From Deltaproteobacteria bacterium UBA7527 (GTDB lineage: Bacteria > Desulfobacterota > Syntrophorhabdia > Syntrophorhabdales > Syntrophorhabdaceae): 36,277 nucleotides of DNA. The stretch spans positions 67,447-103,723 of the forward strand of contig DLMV01000080.1 in the NCBI GenBank assembly GCA_002478225.1, given 5' to 3'. Both the position numbers and the translations under genes were made by a program. The first letter of the stretch is position 1. Every line of letters starts with the position of its first letter. The notes under the pieces are model-generated. The model worked only from the letters and a program-made list of their open reading frames with translations, did no database searches and was not told the DNA's origin. Of this stretch, positions 8,517 through 17,576 are shown one piece after another.

Positions 8517-8538
8517 AGCTGACAGCTGTCAGCTTTTT
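8517..8538 (+). terminator. Rho-independent terminator after the activase gene
   Basis: A perfect 18-bp palindrome at 8517-8534 (7-bp stem AGCTGAC/GTCAGCT, loop AGCT) is followed by TTTTT. It begins 2 bases after the stop codon. It resembles the AGCTGAT element at 61-78. Confidence 0.7.
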
Positions 8539-8540
8539 GC

Positions 8541-8568
8541 CTTTCACCTTTCATTTTTTAATTTTCAC
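8541..8568 (-). repeat. Decayed 7-bp repeat array (about 4 units)
   Basis: Read on the plus strand: CTTTCAC, CTTTCAT, TTTTTAA, TTTTCAC. This is the same heptamer as at 2302-2336 and 2463-2497, here just after a terminator between two convergent genes. Confidence 0.55.
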
Positions 8569-8615
8569 TGCCTTTATTGAGGGTGTTTGCGGAGAAAAGC
8601 CCGGCACCGATGCTC

Positions 8616-8636
8616 ATCCTGATGGGGAATCAGGAT
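8616..8636 (-). other. 8-bp perfect hairpin at the 3' end of pgi
   Basis: ATCCTGAT (8616-8623) and ATCAGGAT (8629-8636) flank a 5-base loop and overlap the pgi stop codon. No T tract follows on the minus strand, so it is a weak terminator candidate at best. It could still stabilise the 3' end of the guaB-pgi transcript. Confidence 0.35.
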
Positions 8637-9997
8637 TAGAACGTGATGACGGTTTTCGGCGCTGACAGTATCCTCTCGGCTTTTCCTTTTTGTTTTTCAA
8701 GCCCTGCCTTCCCCATTATGGCCTTTGTGTATATCTTGCCGAGCTCTACGCCGGGCTGGTCGAACGGATTGATGTTGTAAAGATGGCCAAGATAAGTGAT
8801 CGCCATTTCGTAGAGGAAGAACAGAGCTCCGAGGCTATAGGCGCTTATGTCGCTTAAGAGGATAGAAAAATTCGGCGTCCCCGCCTCAGTGAGGGAAAGG
8901 CTTGTTCCGAGAAACTCCGCATGAAAAAGCCCGTTGAGGTCTTTTTTCGCAAGATAGCTGATATCGTCGATGTAAGGAAAGGCATCGGGGATCGGCCTCT
9001 TCTCCAGGGCGCTGTATAAGAGCATGATGCATTTATCTTTTGGCCCGTCGACGTAGAGCTGAAGCTGGGAATGCTGGTCGGTAACGCCCATCGATTTCAT
9101 AGGCGTCGGGCCAAAGGAATTTTTCCCGAGGCTTTCCGCTTCAAGCTGCCTGAACCAGTCTGCCAATCCTGACAGCCTCTCGCAATAAGGCATGATCACG
9201 TGGATATTCCTGCCGCTTCGATCCATCAGGTAAAGAATGCTCGCGAGCACAATGGCCATGTTGTTTGTATATCCTGCACTTCTTATATGGTTTGACATAT
9301 CGAGGGCGCCGCGCGCTATCTTATCGATATCGATGCCCATCACCGCAGCCGGAAACAGACCGACAGGCGTAAGGACAGAGAATCTTCCCCCGACCCCTTC
9401 AGGGACATTAAGGACATCATAGCCGCCCTCTTTGTCTGAGATCTGTTTCAGAATGCCCTTCTTCTGGTCGGTAATGAGGATGATCCTTTCCCTGAAGTTC
9501 TTGTTTTTCTCCATGAGCTTCTTGAATATCATGAACTGCGATATGGTTTCCGGCGTTTCTCCTGATTTGCTTATGACCACAAGGAGGGTATGCTCGATCT
9601 CCTTACGCACCATATCCACGGTCCTGTTTATCTTGTGGGGGTCAATGTTATCGAGAATAAAGTATCGCGGCAGGCGATTCCTCGTTTCATCGCTGTAGTT
9701 ATGAAAAGGGTGGAGCAGGGCCTCAAAGATCGTCTCCGTGCCGAGAGAGGAACCCCCTATGCCGAGTATAACGAGGTTTTTGATCCCCTGTTTTCTAACT
9801 CTGCTGACGATCTTTTTTATTGCATCGTACTGGAACCTGTTTTTAGGAAGCTCCATAAAGCCGTAAGGACTTTTCCAGAGGGCTTTATTATACTGTTCAA
9901 GTTTTAGCGCGGTCTTGAGGATCATCTTTTTTTCAAGGCCTTGTTTATTCGCCTTGTTTTTTAGACTGTTCGTGATGTCAAGCATGATTCTGTTCAT
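8636..9997 (-). CDS. pgi: Glucose-6-phosphate isomerase
   Basis: Interconverts glucose 6-phosphate and fructose 6-phosphate in glycolysis and gluconeogenesis. The 453 residues match the shorter bacterial form (Bacillus-like, about 450) rather than the 549-residue E. coli form. Visible landmarks are the sugar-phosphate motif LGIGGSSLGTETIF at about 78-91, ISKSGETPET, EGVGGRFSVLTPVGL, the catalytic-region segment EAESLGKNSFG, and GVTDQHSQLQLY with the conserved His. The ATG at 9997 shares an ATGA overlap with the accA stop, so translation is probably coupled. Last gene of the guaB operon. Confidence 0.96.
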   Translation of the reverse strand: MNRIMLDITNSLKNKANKQGLEKKMILKTALKLEQYNKALWKSPYGFMELPKNRFQYDAIKKIVSRVRKQGIKNLVILGIGGSSLGTETIFEALLHPFHNYSDETRNRLPRYFILDNIDPHKINRTVDMVRKEIEHTLLVVISKSGETPETISQFMIFKKLMEKNKNFRERIILITDQKKGILKQISDKEGGYDVLNVPEGVGGRFSVLTPVGLFPAAVMGIDIDKIARGALDMSNHIRSAGYTNNMAIVLASILYLMDRSGRNIHVIMPYCERLSGLADWFRQLEAESLGKNSFGPTPMKSMGVTDQHSQLQLYVDGPKDKCIMLLYSALEKRPIPDAFPYIDDISYLAKKDLNGLFHAEFLGTSLSLTEAGTPNFSILLSDISAYSLGALFFLYEMAITYLGHLYNINPFDQPGVELGKIYTKAIMGKAGLEKQKGKAERILSAPKTVITF

Positions 9998-10953
9998 TTG
10001 TTCTCCTCGAATACGCCCATCTTGCGGAACTTGTCGTACCGCATGGCCTTAAGATCTTCAGGTTTTTCATTCAGCAGGACCTGCAGATTGCTCGACAGCG
10101 CATTCTTTACATTGCGAAATGTTTGACCCCAGTCCCTGTGAGCCCCTCCGAAAGGTTCTTTTATGATCTCGTCTATTACGTTCAATTTCAGGAGATCGTA
10201 GGATGTTGGTTTTAGCGCGTCTGCGGCTAAAGGACCTTTTGAGCCATCCCGCCATAATATGGCCGCGCAGCCTTCAGGGGAGATGACAGAGTAAGTGGCG
10301 TTTTCCATCATCAGTATTTTGTTCCCTACCCCTATCCCGAGCGCCCCGCCGCTCCCTCCCTCGCCTATCACGATCGTGATGATAGGGACAGTGAGCGAGA
10401 ACATGAAGTATATGCTGGACGCTATCGCCTCGGCCTGACCTCTTTCCTCTGCGCCTACACCGGGGAAGGCGCCGGGCGTGTCAATGAACGTGATGATGGG
10501 CTTCTGCCACCTGTTTGCCATATCCATAATTCTCATTGCTTTTCTGTAACCATCCGGATGCGCCATTCCAAAATTCCTGTGAGCCATCTCGCGCACATCC
10601 TTGCCTTTCTGATGGCCGACGACAGCTACTTTCGTACCCTCAAAATCAGCAAATCCGCCGACAACGGCAGGATCGTCTTTATATTTACGGTCACCATGGA
10701 GCTCTATAAAATCGGTGAAGATGTTGTGAATGTAATCGAGGCTGTGAGGACGGTTGAGATGCCTGGAAAGCTGTGAGCGCTGCCAGTTTGTAAGCTCGCC
10801 ATAGATCTCCTTCTCAAACTTTGAGATCTTCTTTTGCAGATACTGTATCTCTTTCGAGTAATGCGGGTCGTCGGTATCATAAAAACGCTCGATCTCACTG
10901 ATCCTTCTTTCCAAAGGTTCAAGTTTCTTTTCAAAATCAAGATAATATCTCAT
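9994..10953 (-). CDS. accA: Acetyl-CoA carboxylase carboxyltransferase subunit alpha
   Basis: Alpha subunit of the carboxyltransferase that moves CO2 from carboxybiotin to acetyl-CoA, giving malonyl-CoA for fatty acid synthesis. It needs AccD, AccB and AccC, none of which is here. The 319 residues equal the E. coli length. The N-terminal helical region DFEKKLEPLERRI is followed by LHGDRKYKDDPAVVGG, FIDTPGAFPGVGAEERGQ and the oxyanion/CoA region GEGGSGGALGIGVGNK and SPEGCAAILW. I prefer the ATG at 10953, with GAGGTG about 5 bases upstream, to the adjacent TTG at 10956. It overlaps the dnaE end by 17 bases. Confidence 0.97.
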   Translation of the reverse strand: MRYYLDFEKKLEPLERRISEIERFYDTDDPHYSKEIQYLQKKISKFEKEIYGELTNWQRSQLSRHLNRPHSLDYIHNIFTDFIELHGDRKYKDDPAVVGGFADFEGTKVAVVGHQKGKDVREMAHRNFGMAHPDGYRKAMRIMDMANRWQKPIITFIDTPGAFPGVGAEERGQAEAIASSIYFMFSLTVPIITIVIGEGGSGGALGIGVGNKILMMENATYSVISPEGCAAILWRDGSKGPLAADALKPTSYDLLKLNVIDEIIKEPFGGAHRDWGQTFRNVKNALSSNLQVLLNEKPEDLKAMRYDKFRKMGVFEENK

Positions 10954-13900
10954 CAAACACCTCTATGTCGATGCCGGCGGCAAAATGCTTCAGGAGTATA
11001 TCCTTTCTATCGGGGTCTATCGTTATGTGCGGAACGCTTAATGCCCTGCTTTCTCCATTCAGCACGAATTCGAGAAAGACCTTGGCGGGTCCCTTCACGC
11101 TGAGAAGGATGTCCTTGAGTTTCCTGAGATCCGTTTTTTGAAAGGCCTCGCAGTTGATCTTGATCTTTACTGCCTTCTTGAAATTTTTTATTGAATCTTC
11201 AAGCAGCGCGATCTGCTTTGATTTGACCTTAATGTTCTTTTCGTCGGACCTGTCGAGCGTACCGGTTATAACAAGCGGCTTGCCGCTCTGGATAAGGAAA
11301 AGATTCTTTGAGAACAGATCAGGAAATACGATTACTTCCACGATCCCTTTTGTGTCTTCCAGGGAGATATAGGCCATCTTGTCCCCCTTTTTCGTCAGTA
11401 TTTCTTTGCTGGCGCTGACCACGCCAACGACTTTTATGTCGTCCGATGTCTCTGTTTCCTTCAGGTTCTGGCTGTCCAGAGGCGTCAGTCTTCTGATGAT
11501 CCCTTCGTATGGTTTTAAGGGATGCTGGCTGAAGTAAAAACCCATTGATTCTTTTTCGCCGCTTAAGATCTCATCATGAGAAAGCTCATCCATCTCGGGT
11601 ATCTTAAAAAAGGTGCCGGGTTCTGTTGCGGCGCCGAATATATCCATCTGGACATAAGAGCTGTTTGTTCCTTTTTTCGATAGAGGGCCCGTCTTCTCAT
11701 TCACGAGGTAGAGCACCTGGGATCTTTTCAGGCCAAGGCTGTCGAAGCATCCAGCCTTTGCAAAGCTCTCCATGACCTTCTTGTTTACCTTTCGCGAATC
11801 CACTACGCTGCAGAAATGCGCGAACGAATTAAACTCACCGATCTGATCCCTGATCTGCAGGATATTGTCGATTGCTGCATCACCGACATTCTTGACGCCC
11901 GAGAGCCCGAACCTTATCTTGTTGCCTACTATCTGAAATGCTTTGCCGCTCTTGTTGATATCGGGAGGAAGGACCTCGATGCCTGACTCCCGGCACTCGG
12001 TGATATATTTGATCAGTTTATCCGTATCGTTGATCTCGTTCGTTAGCATTGCCGCAAAATAATGTATCGGATAATGAGCCTTCAGGTATGCCGTTTGGTA
12101 TGCGATGAGCCCGTAAGCCGTACTGTGTGATTTGTTGAAGCCGTATTCGCCGAATCTGAGGATAATGTCATAGATCCTTTCTGCCGCCTTCGACGGGACA
12201 CGGTTTGATACGGCCCCCCGGATAAACTGTTCCTTATATTCTTCGAGAGCCTCTGGAATCTTTTTGCTGATAGCCTTCCTCAGGGCGTCTGAGTCCTTGA
12301 GGGAAAAACCGGCCAGCTTTGAGGCGATCTTCATGATCTGTTCCTGGTATATAATGACACCGTAGGTATCCTTGAGTATCTCTTCCAGTTCCGGGGTTTC
12401 ATATTTTATGTGCGCCGGATTATTTCTTCTCCTGATGAACTCATCAACCATGCCGCTTTTCAACGGACCTGGTCTATACAGGGCCATGAGAGGCATGATG
12501 TCATCGAACTTTGTTGGTCTTAATTTTACGAGGAGGTCCCTCATTCCTCTGCTTTCGAGTTGAAATACCCCGGCTGTGTTCCCTGAAGAGAGGAGTTCAT
12601 AGGTCTTTGGATCGTCGAGGGGGATGGTGTTGATGTCAATGTCAACGTCCTCGGCATGGAGAAGTTTTATGACGCTGTCGATCAGCGTTAACGTCTCGAG
12701 ACCGAGAAAATCGATCTTTATAAGCCCTATCTTTTCTATTACCCTCATATCATACTGGGTGACCGTCTCGTCATGCTGGCCTTTGTAAAGGGGCAGATAC
12801 TCCGTCAAATGTTTGTTCGATATGACGATGCCGGCTGCATGCGTCGATGCGTGGCGCGCGAGGCCCTCGAGGACCATTGCATTATCAAGCAGTTCTCTGA
12901 CGCGGTCGTCCTTCTGATACAGATCTTTTATCTGCGGTTCTTCCTTTATCGCTTTTTCGATCCCGCTGTCGGTTGACACTATCAGTTTGGCTATCTTATC
13001 GACCTCCGCATAAGGCATTCCCAGCGCCCTTCCCACATCCCTCACCGCTGCTTTTGATTGCATCGTTCCAAAGGTGATGATCTGCGCAACATTATCTTTC
13101 CCGTATTTGTCCGACACGTATTTGATCACATCGTCCCTTCTTTTTTTGCAGAAGTCTACATCGATGTCGGGCATGCTTATCCTCTCCGGATTCAAGAACC
13201 GTTCGAAGATAAGATCGTATTTAATGGGGTCGATATCGGTAATGCCGAGACTGTATGCTATGAGGCTGCCTGCCGCTGAGCCTCTTCCCGGGCCGACAGG
13301 GATGCCGCGGTCCTTTGCATAATTGATGAAATCCGCCACGATCAGAAAGTATCCGGCGAAACCGGTTTTTTTGATCACCTCGAGCTCATAGTTGAACCGC
13401 TCTTTATATTTTTCCGGGGGGCTTTGCCCCATCTTTTTATGGAAGCCCTCAGTACAGAGCTTTTCAAAGTATTCGTTCAATCCCATGGAACCGGGCGGAG
13501 TGAACTCAGGGAAATGGTATGTGCCCGTTTCAATGGTCAGGTCGCACATCTCGGCGATCCTGACGGTGTTCGCGAGGGCCTCAGGGTATCTGGAGAACGC
13601 CAGCTCAAGCTCTTCGCTGGATTTAAAGTAGAACTGGTCGGTCTTGAAGCTCATCCTGGTTGCGTCATTCATTGTTTTGCCTGTCTGTATGCATAAGAGG
13701 AGTTCGTGCGCCTTTGCCTCTTCTCTTTTCAGGTAGTGGCAGTCGTTGGTCGCGACGATGGGGATGTTATAGTCCCTTGAAAGATCGATAAGCCGCTCAT
13801 TGATCATCTTCTGCTCAGCGAGCCCGTTGTCCTGCAGCTCAAAGAACAGCCTCTCGCCGAATATCCCGCGGTACTCTTCGATGGTCTCCGTTAATGATTT

Positions 13901-14359
13901 TTCGTCATGCTTCAGGATGAGGCCCGGTATCTCTCCTTTTATGCACGCCGTAAGGCAGATGAGGCCCGAGCTGTGGGACCTCAGAAGCTCCTTGTCTATT
14001 CTCGGAACATAATAAAAGCCTTCGAGGTGGCCGAAGCTTGTGAGCTTCAGGAGATTCCTGTAACCCTCCTGGTTCATCGCGAGGAGCACTATGTGATACG
14101 CGTTGTCTTCGCCTTTTATCCTTTTCTGGTCAAAGCGGGATCGCGGCGCAAGATAGGCTTCGCAGCCTATGACGGGTTTTATCCCGGCCTCTTTGGCGGC
14201 GAAGTAGAAATCGACGGCGCCGAACATATTGCCGTGGTCCGTGATGGCGCAGGCGCTCATCCTGTATTGTTTTGCCAGATCGAACAGCCTGTCAAAGCGG
14301 ATCGCCCCGTCTAAGAGGCTGTACTGTGTATGCAGGTGAAGGTGGGCGAAGTCTGTCAT
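10937..14359 (-). CDS. dnaE: DNA polymerase III subunit alpha
   Basis: Replicative polymerase catalytic subunit (1140 residues; E. coli 1160). The N-terminal PHP domain begins FAHLHLHTQYSLLDG. The polymerase active site contains GPGRGSAAGSL, PDIDVDF at 397-403 with catalytic Asp398 and Asp400, and a third Asp550 in KIDFLGLETL. Further on come the HhH region and an OB-fold (VVGVVSASKEILTKKGDKMAYISLED) near residue 980. Length and motif order fit DnaE1 of Gram-negative bacteria; no intein is present. The ATG at 14359 directly abuts the guaA stop. Linkage to accA is widespread, and the neighbours suggest co-transcription with GMP synthesis genes. Confidence 0.97.
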   Translation of the reverse strand: MTDFAHLHLHTQYSLLDGAIRFDRLFDLAKQYRMSACAITDHGNMFGAVDFYFAAKEAGIKPVIGCEAYLAPRSRFDQKRIKGEDNAYHIVLLAMNQEGYRNLLKLTSFGHLEGFYYVPRIDKELLRSHSSGLICLTACIKGEIPGLILKHDEKSLTETIEEYRGIFGERLFFELQDNGLAEQKMINERLIDLSRDYNIPIVATNDCHYLKREEAKAHELLLCIQTGKTMNDATRMSFKTDQFYFKSSEELELAFSRYPEALANTVRIAEMCDLTIETGTYHFPEFTPPGSMGLNEYFEKLCTEGFHKKMGQSPPEKYKERFNYELEVIKKTGFAGYFLIVADFINYAKDRGIPVGPGRGSAAGSLIAYSLGITDIDPIKYDLIFERFLNPERISMPDIDVDFCKKRRDDVIKYVSDKYGKDNVAQIITFGTMQSKAAVRDVGRALGMPYAEVDKIAKLIVSTDSGIEKAIKEEPQIKDLYQKDDRVRELLDNAMVLEGLARHASTHAAGIVISNKHLTEYLPLYKGQHDETVTQYDMRVIEKIGLIKIDFLGLETLTLIDSVIKLLHAEDVDIDINTIPLDDPKTYELLSSGNTAGVFQLESRGMRDLLVKLRPTKFDDIMPLMALYRPGPLKSGMVDEFIRRRNNPAHIKYETPELEEILKDTYGVIIYQEQIMKIASKLAGFSLKDSDALRKAISKKIPEALEEYKEQFIRGAVSNRVPSKAAERIYDIILRFGEYGFNKSHSTAYGLIAYQTAYLKAHYPIHYFAAMLTNEINDTDKLIKYITECRESGIEVLPPDINKSGKAFQIVGNKIRFGLSGVKNVGDAAIDNILQIRDQIGEFNSFAHFCSVVDSRKVNKKVMESFAKAGCFDSLGLKRSQVLYLVNEKTGPLSKKGTNSSYVQMDIFGAATEPGTFFKIPEMDELSHDEILSGEKESMGFYFSQHPLKPYEGIIRRLTPLDSQNLKETETSDDIKVVGVVSASKEILTKKGDKMAYISLEDTKGIVEVIVFPDLFSKNLFLIQSGKPLVITGTLDRSDEKNIKVKSKQIALLEDSIKNFKKAVKIKINCEAFQKTDLRKLKDILLSVKGPAKVFLEFVLNGESRALSVPHITIDPDRKDILLKHFAAGIDIEVFDEILS

Positions 14360-15904
14360 TTACTCCCACTCAATAGTGCTCGGTGGCTTCGAGGAGATAT
14401 CATACACGACCCTGTTGACGCCGGGCACTTCGTTGATGATCCTTCTCGCCACGATATCAAGCGTCTCAGGAGGGATCCTTGCCCAGTCTGCCGTCATGGC
14501 GTCCTCGCTCTCCACTATCCTCAGGGCAATGACGTTCGCGTATGTCCTTTCATCGCCCATCACGCCGACTGTCTTTACAGGAATGAGGATGGCAAATGAC
14601 TGCCAGATATGCCTGAACCTGCCGTTCCTCTCGACCTCATCCCTTATGATGCTGTCGGCGTCCTTCAATACATTGAGCCTTTCTTTTGTTACATCGCCGA
14701 TGATCCTGATCGCGAGTCCGGGGCCGGGGAAAGGCTGTCTGTAAACAATATTGTCGGGCAGCCCCAGTTCTTTTCCGACGATCCTTACCTCGTCCTTGAA
14801 CAGTTCCCTGAGGGGCTCCAGGAGCTTTAGTCTCATCTTTTTCGGGAGCCCGCCCACGTTGTGATGGCTCTTTATTGTGGCAGAAGGGCCTTTGAAGGAG
14901 ACGCTTTCGATGACATCGGGGTAGAGCGTGCCCTGGGCGAGATACCTGACGCCGCCTATGCTTTTTGCCTCTTTCTCAAAGATCCTGATGAAAAGGTTCC
15001 CGATGATCTTCCTTTTTCTTTCCGGGTCCTTGACTCCTTTCAGCGCCTTCAGGAATATGTCTTCAGCATCCACGTATTTTAAATTCATATGTAGCCTGCT
15101 CTTGAAGGCCCTGAGCACCTCGCTCACCTCGTTCTTTCTCAGAACGCCGTTGTTCACAAAGACGCTGTGCAGCCTGTTGCCTATTGCCTTATGGATCAGC
15201 ATGGCAACAACAGATGAATCAACGCCGCCGCTCAATGCGCACACGACATGTTCTTCGCCCACCTCGTTCTTGATCTTCTCGGTGGCCAGCTCCACGAACG
15301 ACTTTGGGGAGAAGAGGCCTTTTACCTTGCAGACCTTATAAAGAAAGTTCTTCAGTATGCGCTTGCCTTTTCGCGTGTGGTGGACCTCGGGATGGAACTG
15401 GACTCCGTAGATCTTCCCGTCCATGTCCCTGATGGCTGCGTGGGGAGAGTTGTCGGTGTGCGCGAGGGTGATAAATCCTTTCGGCATCTTCAATATCTTG
15501 TCCTGATGGCTCATCCACACGATGTCCCCGTTACGGATGCCTTCGAGGAGCCTGTCGTTCTTGTCGATAGAGATATGCGCCTTCCCGTATTCCCTCTTCG
15601 GAGATTTGTCGACACGGCCTGAATAGATATGCGCAATAAGTTGCAGGCCGTAACAGATCCCCAGGACCGGCACGCCAAGAGCGAATATCGCATGATCGCA
15701 AATGGGCGCATCATGCTCCGTGACGCTCCGGGGGCCTCCGGAAAGGATGATGCCTTTGGGCTCGAGAGAGCGTATCTTCTCTATCTCGAGGTTGTGGGGA
15801 TATATCTCGCAGTATACCCCCAGTTCCCTTATTTTCCTTGCTATGAGCTGCGTATATTGCGATCCAAAGTCGAGTATTAAGATTAATTCCTTATGGTAAT
15901 CCAC
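14360..15904 (-). CDS. guaA: GMP synthase (glutamine-hydrolysing)
   Basis: Converts XMP to GMP with ATP and glutamine. The 514 residues form a glutaminase domain with the Cys84 nucleophile in GICYGLQL and the His171/Glu173 pair in GVQFHPEV. An ATP-pyrophosphatase domain follows, with the P-loop SGGVDSS at 225-231. The C-terminal dimerisation domain has RQPFPGPGLAIRI and ends in the family-typical KPPSTIEWE. The start is a GTG at 15904, with GTGAGG about 8 bases upstream inside the end of guaB; 7 bases separate the two genes. It follows the previous step of GMP synthesis, encoded by guaB. Confidence 0.97.
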   Translation of the reverse strand: MDYHKELILILDFGSQYTQLIARKIRELGVYCEIYPHNLEIEKIRSLEPKGIILSGGPRSVTEHDAPICDHAIFALGVPVLGICYGLQLIAHIYSGRVDKSPKREYGKAHISIDKNDRLLEGIRNGDIVWMSHQDKILKMPKGFITLAHTDNSPHAAIRDMDGKIYGVQFHPEVHHTRKGKRILKNFLYKVCKVKGLFSPKSFVELATEKIKNEVGEEHVVCALSGGVDSSVVAMLIHKAIGNRLHSVFVNNGVLRKNEVSEVLRAFKSRLHMNLKYVDAEDIFLKALKGVKDPERKRKIIGNLFIRIFEKEAKSIGGVRYLAQGTLYPDVIESVSFKGPSATIKSHHNVGGLPKKMRLKLLEPLRELFKDEVRIVGKELGLPDNIVYRQPFPGPGLAIRIIGDVTKERLNVLKDADSIIRDEVERNGRFRHIWQSFAILIPVKTVGVMGDERTYANVIALRIVESEDAMTADWARIPPETLDIVARRIINEVPGVNRVVYDISSKPPSTIEWE

Positions 15905-15911
15905 AGCTGCC

Positions 15912-17387
15912 TCACTCTATCCTGTAATTTGGCGCTTCCTTCGTGATGATAACGTCATGGACATGGCTTTCCCGCAAGCCTGCCGAGGTTATGCGGATAA
16001 AACGTCTTTTTGCCTGCAATTCCTTCAGGGTACGGCTGCCCACGTAACCCATCCCTGCTTTCAGTCCGCCTATGAGCTGATGGATGCATATTGATAGTGA
16101 GCCGCGGTACGGTACCCTGCCTTCGATCCCCTCAGGCACGATTTTTGTCTCTATCTCATCCTCAGGGATGCTGTACCTGTCCCTGGATCTCCCTTCCTTC
16201 ATGGCCTCCAGCGAGCCCATGCCTCTGTAGACCTTATATGTGCGTCCCTGGTACAGCACCATTTCGCCGGGTGTTTCGTCCGTGCCTGCGAAGAGGTTCC
16301 CGATCATCACAGAATGAGCCCCGGCAGCGATGGCCTTGGTTACATCACCGGAAAATTTAATCCCGCCATCGGCGATGATCGGTATGTTATAGCGGGCGGC
16401 GGCCCTTGCCGCTTCCATGATGGCCGAGATCTGCGGCACCCCGATCCCTGCTATGATCCTCGTTGTGCAGATAGAGCCAGGTCCTACGCCGATCTTGACC
16501 GCGTCGCACCCGGCCTTGATGAGCGCTATACAGCCTTCTTTCGTTGCAATGTTTCCCGCGATCACCTGTATATCCTTGAAGGTGCTTTTCAACACTTTTA
16601 TTGTCTCAATAACATTTTCTGAGTGGCCGTGGGCGGTGTCGACGACGATGACATCGCAGCCCGCCTTCAGAAGGGCATCCGCTCTCTGTTCCCGGTCGCT
16701 GCTGACCCCTACCGCCGCTCCCACCCGCAATCTCCCGAGGTGGTCTTTGCACGAGTAAGGGTACTTTCTCATCTTTTCAATATCTTTGATGGTGATCAAT
16801 CCCTTCAGGTTGAACTCTTTATCGACGACGAGGAGCTTCTCGATCTTATGTTTGTGGAGGATCTTCTTTGATTCTTCGAGATTTATGCCTTCTTTGACGG
16901 TGACGAGGTTCTCCTTTGTCATCACATTCTGGACCTTTTCTTCAAGGTTCGTCTCGAACCTGAGGTCCCTGTTGGTGATGATACCCACAAGCTTTTTGCC
17001 TTTCGTGACGGGAATGCCGGATATCCTGTATTTCGACATGAGGTCCAGGGTGTCTTTTATCTTCTGTTCAGGCGAGATGGTTATGGGGTCAATGATCATG
17101 CCGCTCTCGGACTTTTTAACCTTTTCCACTTCCTGGGCCTGCTCCGTGATGCCCATGTTCCGGTGTATGATGCCTATCCCGCCTTCCTGGGCAAGACAGA
17201 TAGCCGTTTTCGATTCTGTAACGGTATCCATGGCAGCGCTTAGTATGGGTATGTTCAGCTTGATCGTCCGGGTAAGATGCGTGGAAACATCTACGTCCGA
17301 CGGCAATATTTTGCTCATTGACGGCACAAGCAGGACATCATCGAACGTAAGACCTTCCAGGAGCGCCTTATCATTTTTTTGTGGCAT
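15912..17387 (-). CDS. guaB: Inosine-5'-monophosphate dehydrogenase
   Basis: Oxidises IMP to XMP with NAD+, the committed step of guanine nucleotide synthesis. The 491 residues include the N-terminal barrel start LTFDDVLLVPS, two CBS modules inserted at about 95-210 (IDPITISPEQKI, VQNVMTKENLVTV) and the catalytic loop GVGPGSICTTR with Cys307. The mobile flap has YRGMGSLEAM. It is the first gene of the guaB-guaA-dnaE-accA-pgi run. GAGGTG lies 5 bases before the ATG at 17387, and a promoter is listed at 17406-17434. Confidence 0.97.
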   Translation of the reverse strand: MPQKNDKALLEGLTFDDVLLVPSMSKILPSDVDVSTHLTRTIKLNIPILSAAMDTVTESKTAICLAQEGGIGIIHRNMGITEQAQEVEKVKKSESGMIIDPITISPEQKIKDTLDLMSKYRISGIPVTKGKKLVGIITNRDLRFETNLEEKVQNVMTKENLVTVKEGINLEESKKILHKHKIEKLLVVDKEFNLKGLITIKDIEKMRKYPYSCKDHLGRLRVGAAVGVSSDREQRADALLKAGCDVIVVDTAHGHSENVIETIKVLKSTFKDIQVIAGNIATKEGCIALIKAGCDAVKIGVGPGSICTTRIIAGIGVPQISAIMEAARAAARYNIPIIADGGIKFSGDVTKAIAAGAHSVMIGNLFAGTDETPGEMVLYQGRTYKVYRGMGSLEAMKEGRSRDRYSIPEDEIETKIVPEGIEGRVPYRGSLSICIHQLIGGLKAGMGYVGSRTLKELQAKRRFIRITSAGLRESHVHDVIITKEAPNYRIE

Positions 17388-17405
17388 CGTGCACCTCGCT
17401 TATAT

Positions 17406-17434
17406 ATTGTAACTTAATAGTTTTTGATCTGTAA
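17406..17434 (-). promoter_or_regulatory. Probable promoter of the guaB operon
   Basis: On the minus strand, TACAAT (17411-17406) is preceded 17 bases upstream by TTACAG (17434-17429). The -10 is good and the -35 is weak; TTGATT at 17438-17433 is an alternative with an over-long 21-base spacer. The start site would be about 12 bases before the ribosome site, close to the first gene of a five-gene run. Confidence 0.5.
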
Positions 17435-17483
17435 TCAATCTATGTAAAATACGTCTGCGCCGGAAGATCCGCATACAAAAGGC

Positions 17484-17511
17484 TTGCCATTTTATTTTGG
17501 ATTAGTATAAT
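17484..17511 (+). promoter_or_regulatory. Sigma-70 type promoter of oppDF
   Basis: TTGCCA at 17484-17489 and a perfect TATAAT at 17506-17511 are separated by 16 bases. The start site would lie near 17518, about 60 bases before the oppD ATG. It points away from the guaB promoter in the same 189-bp gap. Confidence 0.65.
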
Positions 17512-17576
17512 GCATAAGGTCCAAATAAGCAAAAAGATTTTGTGCTGCCACAACGAACAACGGATGTGAGAATTCC

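Noticed and set aside
8616..8636. Hairpin at pgi end called as a rho-independent terminator
   Set aside because: No T run follows on the minus strand; kept only as a low-confidence structural feature.
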